From Leptothoe kymatousa TAU-MAC 1615 (GTDB lineage: Bacteria; Cyanobacteriota; Cyanobacteriia; Phormidesmidales; Phormidesmidaceae): DNA of 64,000 nt. The stretch spans positions 143,168 to 207,167 of the forward strand of contig NZ_JADOER010000009.1 in NCBI RefSeq assembly GCF_018739865.1, read 5' to 3'. The translations under genes were made by a program, and so were the position numbers. Positions 61,417 through 64,000 of the stretch are shown piece after piece; within the stretch, counting starts at the first letter, position 1; the number at the start of each line of letters is the position of its first letter. The notes below the pieces were generated by a model, which ran no database searches, was not told the DNA's origin, and was given only the letters and a program-made list of their open reading frames with translations.

Positions 61417-64000
61417 ATGGTGGAAGATATTTTTCTAGCTCGAACCGAGGAGCAGCAGCAGTTTCGAAGAATGTTGCTAGAGAAACTGCCCACAGGGTTA
61501 AAAAAGCATTTTCCAACGTTTTCAAAGCCGTTTGCTAAATTAAAGCCTGCCTCGGAGACTGAAGACCGGGCGGCGATCCTGCTGTTTTATGGGGCAGGGG
61601 GCATGGGCAAAACGTCGTTGGTGCGACGGTTGCGAAAGCTGGTAGCGGAAGAATTTAAGGGCCAGGTTAATACCCTGTTTCTAGACTGGGAGGATGAGCA
61701 AAAGCTGACCCTGGATTTGCAGGTGGGCCATGACTTTATTGAACCGGAGGCGATGCTGAATGTGCTGCATCGCACATTGGTAAAGGCGGGCTGGGGGAAT
61801 GACCTGAAGGATTACGAGAAAACTATCCAGGCATTGCGAAATACCGAGTCTAAGGTGGAGGATGCCATGAAGGCATCCCAGGCGACCAGTGAATTATCGG
61901 ACAAGGTGAGTAAGCTGGGGGCCAAGGGAATGGCCACATTAATTCGGTTGTATCCAGGGGCGGGGGCAATCGATCAAAAAACATTAGAAACCACGCTGGA
62001 TAATACATTTCAGGTGGGTGCGGAGGGGTTGTACCAGGCGCGGCGGTTTGTGCAAAAGTCGCTAACGCCAACGGAATATGAGATCTATGCCCAGCCCGAC
62101 GAGCGTTTGGCGGAAGCCCTAGGGAAAGGCATTGCCAGGGTGGCGGAGCGGAAACCACTAACGCTGTTGTTTGACACCTATGAAATTGTGGATCGACCCG
62201 AGTGTGACTACACGCTGCGGCGAGTGATTCAGGAGAGCGGCGGGCGCACCCAATGGGTGGTGGCGGGGCGAGCTAACCTGGCGGATAGTGGGCAGCGGGG
62301 GAGCTTATATTTTCGTGGGTACAAGCGCGACTTTGCAGAAACCCAGCTATATGCCAAGTCCCTAAGTGAGTTTGGTCTGGATTTAATTCAGGATTATTTT
62401 GCCCAGGTGGTGCCGGATCGACCGCTGAATGAGCAGGATGCGGATGCGGTGACGCGGTTTAGTTTGGGGATACCGTTTGTGATCCGCCAGGCGGCGGTGA
62501 TGTATCGGGAGGGAAAACCGCTAGAAGAGATTATTGCGCCAGTGGAGAAGGTGCCCCTGGGCACTGATGTGTCTGCCTATGATCGGGTGGTGACGGAAAC
62601 CAGCGAGCGGTTTTTGATGCACTGTTTTAGTGCCAAGGAAAAAGAAAAAGATTTACAGGCGATCTATGCATTGGCGCTGATGCGTCGCCCGGATGCGGGG
62701 CTATTGCGGGCGATGTTGGATGAGACGGATTTAGAAAAACGGCTGCAAACGTTGCGGGAGCGGTATTCGTTTATTTTGGTGGAGCAGCTGCGGCTGGATG
62801 AAAAGCTCAATCGGTTTTTGCAGGGGTATTTGTTGAGCGATTTGCGGCGTACGAGTGAGCGGTTGCAGGGGCTGAATGAAAATGCGCTGGCGTGGTTGGA
62901 GCTACAGCTAGAGGAGAAAACCCAGGGGATTACGGATACGGCGGAAACGCTGGAAGATGAGGCGATGGCGGAGCTGGTATTGGATGTGGCGCACCATCGT
63001 TTGTGGAAAAGTGAAAACAATGGCTGGCGGTATGTGGTGCCGCGATTTGTGGAGGGATGGCAGTATAACCGCAGTTGGAGCCGTGGTTTGCTGGAGGTGG
63101 CGGAGTATTTTAGGGCGGCGATGGGGAAAGAAAATAGGAAACGGCTGGGGCAGTTTGGGATGGTGCTGGCAGGGGGAACGGATGAAGAGGCGTTGAACAA
63201 CGTTTTAGATGATTTAAAGACGCTGGAACGGCGGAACTGGTTTGATGAGAATAAGGCTGAACTTAGCAGTATTTTGTTGTTGAAGCAGGGGCAATTTTTG
63301 CAACGGCAGGGACGCAATCAGGAGGCCTTGGCGGTATGTAATAGTGTGGAGGGAAAGTTGCCTGGGGAAGCGGTTAGGTTGAAAAAAGATCTGGCCAATA
63401 CGTTTGAGAAAATTGGTTGGATGTTTTCTGTCAGAAACAGCCAGGCTGTACCTTCACAGGAAGGTGCCAAAGCTCTGGCTAAAGCTGTTAAGCTAAATCC
63501 TGATAATGGGTCTCATTTAATCGCTTTAGGAGTAACTCAGCATGGGCTTAAGCAAAATGAGAAAGCTGTTGAAAATGTTTTATCAGGGATTGAGTTAGAA
63601 GGAGAGAAAAATTATTCATTAAATATTCTTGGTTCTGTATACAGTGACCTGAAGCGTCACGATGAGGCGATTGAGGCGTATCAAAAAGCGATTGAGCTGA
63701 ACCCAGAATATGCGATGGCTTACTACAATTTAGGCAATGCTTACAGTGACCTGAAGCGTCACGATGAGGCGATTGAGGCGTATCAAAAAGCGATTGAGCT
63801 GAACCCAGAAGATGCGACGGCTTACTACAATTTAGGCATTGCTTACAGGGGCCTGAAGCGTCACGATGAGGCGATTGAGGCGTATCAAAAAGCGATTGAG
63901 CTGAACCCAGAAGATGCGACGGCTTACAACAATTTAGGCATTGCTTACAGGGGCCTGAAGCGTCACGATGAGGCGATTGAGGCGTATCAAAAAGCGATTG
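61417..64000 (+). CDS. P-loop ATPase with C-terminal tandem TPRs (STAND-like), 3' end outside window
   Basis: 861 codons are visible with no stop. After about 50 residues (ARTEEQQQFRRMLLEKL) a P-loop NTPase begins, with Walker A GAGGMGKTS at 59-67 and LTLLFDTYEIVD (Walker-B-like) near 249. A Pro-containing WVVAGRANL follows, as in NTPases of signal-transduction type. A helical region runs to about 660, then TPRs. At least three consecutive TPRs (from residue 745) are near-identical 34-residue units (LKRHDEAIEAYQKAIELNPE). It probably switches on ligand or partner binding. No N-terminal effector domain is recognised. It is divergent from kinase 3. Confidence 0.85.
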   Translation, partial: MVEDIFLARTEEQQQFRRMLLEKLPTGLKKHFPTFSKPFAKLKPASETEDRAAILLFYGAGGMGKTSLVRRLRKLVAEEFKGQVNTLFLDWEDEQKLTLDLQVGHDFIEPEAMLNVLHRTLVKAGWGNDLKDYEKTIQALRNTESKVEDAMKASQATSELSDKVSKLGAKGMATLIRLYPGAGAIDQKTLETTLDNTFQVGAEGLYQARRFVQKSLTPTEYEIYAQPDERLAEALGKGIARVAERKPLTLLFDTYEIVDRPECDYTLRRVIQESGGRTQWVVAGRANLADSGQRGSLYFRGYKRDFAETQLYAKSLSEFGLDLIQDYFAQVVPDRPLNEQDADAVTRFSLGIPFVIRQAAVMYREGKPLEEIIAPVEKVPLGTDVSAYDRVVTETSERFLMHCFSAKEKEKDLQAIYALALMRRPDAGLLRAMLDETDLEKRLQTLRERYSFILVEQLRLDEKLNRFLQGYLLSDLRRTSERLQGLNENALAWLELQLEEKTQGITDTAETLEDEAMAELVLDVAHHRLWKSENNGWRYVVPRFVEGWQYNRSWSRGLLEVAEYFRAAMGKENRKRLGQFGMVLAGGTDEEALNNVLDDLKTLERRNWFDENKAELSSILLLKQGQFLQRQGRNQEALAVCNSVEGKLPGEAVRLKKDLANTFEKIGWMFSVRNSQAVPSQEGAKALAKAVKLNPDNGSHLIALGVTQHGLKQNEKAVENVLSGIELEGEKNYSLNILGSVYSDLKRHDEAIEAYQKAIELNPEYAMAYYNLGNAYSDLKRHDEAIEAYQKAIELNPEDATAYYNLGIAYRGLKRHDEAIEAYQKAIELNPEDATAYNNLGIAYRGLKRHDEAIEAYQKAI
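63649..64000 (+). repeat. 102-bp tandem repeats encoding identical TPRs
   Basis: Units start at 63649, 63751, 63853 and 63955, each 102 bp (34 codons) and almost identical at the nucleotide level. The array continues past the window. Near-perfect DNA identity implies recent or continuing expansion. Confidence 0.97.

Noticed and set aside
62664..63317. 217-codon minus-strand ORF
   Set aside because: It is a Ser/Cys/Arg-rich shadow of the plus-strand ATPase gene, which has clear NTPase motifs.

Overview
The window reads as a cyanobacterial chromosome. The palindrome GCGATCGC (HIP1) recurs throughout (for example 3526-3533, 4031-4038, 7686-7693), and several genes are of cyanobacterial type: a Synechocystis-like ArsC, a PaO-family Rieske oxygenase, a two-partner-secretion adhesin and multidomain Ser/Thr kinases. 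The glycine betaine uptake genes suggest a salt-exposed habitat. The genus cannot be fixed from the sequence. No tRNA, rRNA, CRISPR array or complete insertion sequence was found, but small dispersed repeats are common.

1-19 kb: tail of an ExbD/TolR protein with an interrupted reading frame behind it, enolase, glyoxalase I and ClpB. Then a minus-strand type I secretion operon (parvulin-like PPIase, CNBD/C39-like ABC exporter, HlyD adaptor). A 3 x 109 bp tandem repeat separates it from a PstS-like binding protein and RsmE. An orphan ArsR repressor, a small secreted protein and a large FHA-type adhesin follow. The adhesin is flanked on both sides by relics of its own C-terminal motif.

19-36 kb: an arsenic locus with arsC divergent from arsR, a GAPDH and arsJ, which fits arsenate reduction plus 1-arseno-3-phosphoglycerate export. 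Next is a possible envelope sulfation module (small YVGPGAG protein, membrane-anchored sulfotransferase, arylsulfotransferase-like protein). A debris-rich stretch carries a broken ion channel, two dispersed repeat families and a 22-bp tandem repeat. It leads to a glycine betaine ABC operon (proV, proW, proX) with a second proX, then gene fragments, a DUF4345 protein, an AraC regulator and a PEBP protein.

36-46 kb: a membrane EEP-family phosphatase/nuclease, then a sulfur cluster of a second sulfotransferase, cysH, sat, a TSUP anion transporter and a second sat. The cysH-sat spacer can fold into a three-way junction. The two sat genes share patches of nucleotide identity. No APS kinase is present in the window although PAPS would be needed for sulfation.

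46-64 kb: a run of two polytopic glycosyltransferase-like proteins flanking a GT2-GtrA fusion, then a methylglyoxal-synthase/lipid-kinase fusion with altered MGS catalytic residues. The last 12 kb is a signalling-type region: a WD40 lipoprotein, a DUF1499 protein, three paralogous membrane Ser/Thr kinases with DFD in place of DFG, a Rieske oxygenase, and a P-loop ATPase with near-identical TPRs that runs off the window. Five copies of a ~66-bp inverted-repeat element lie only in the gaps of this last region.
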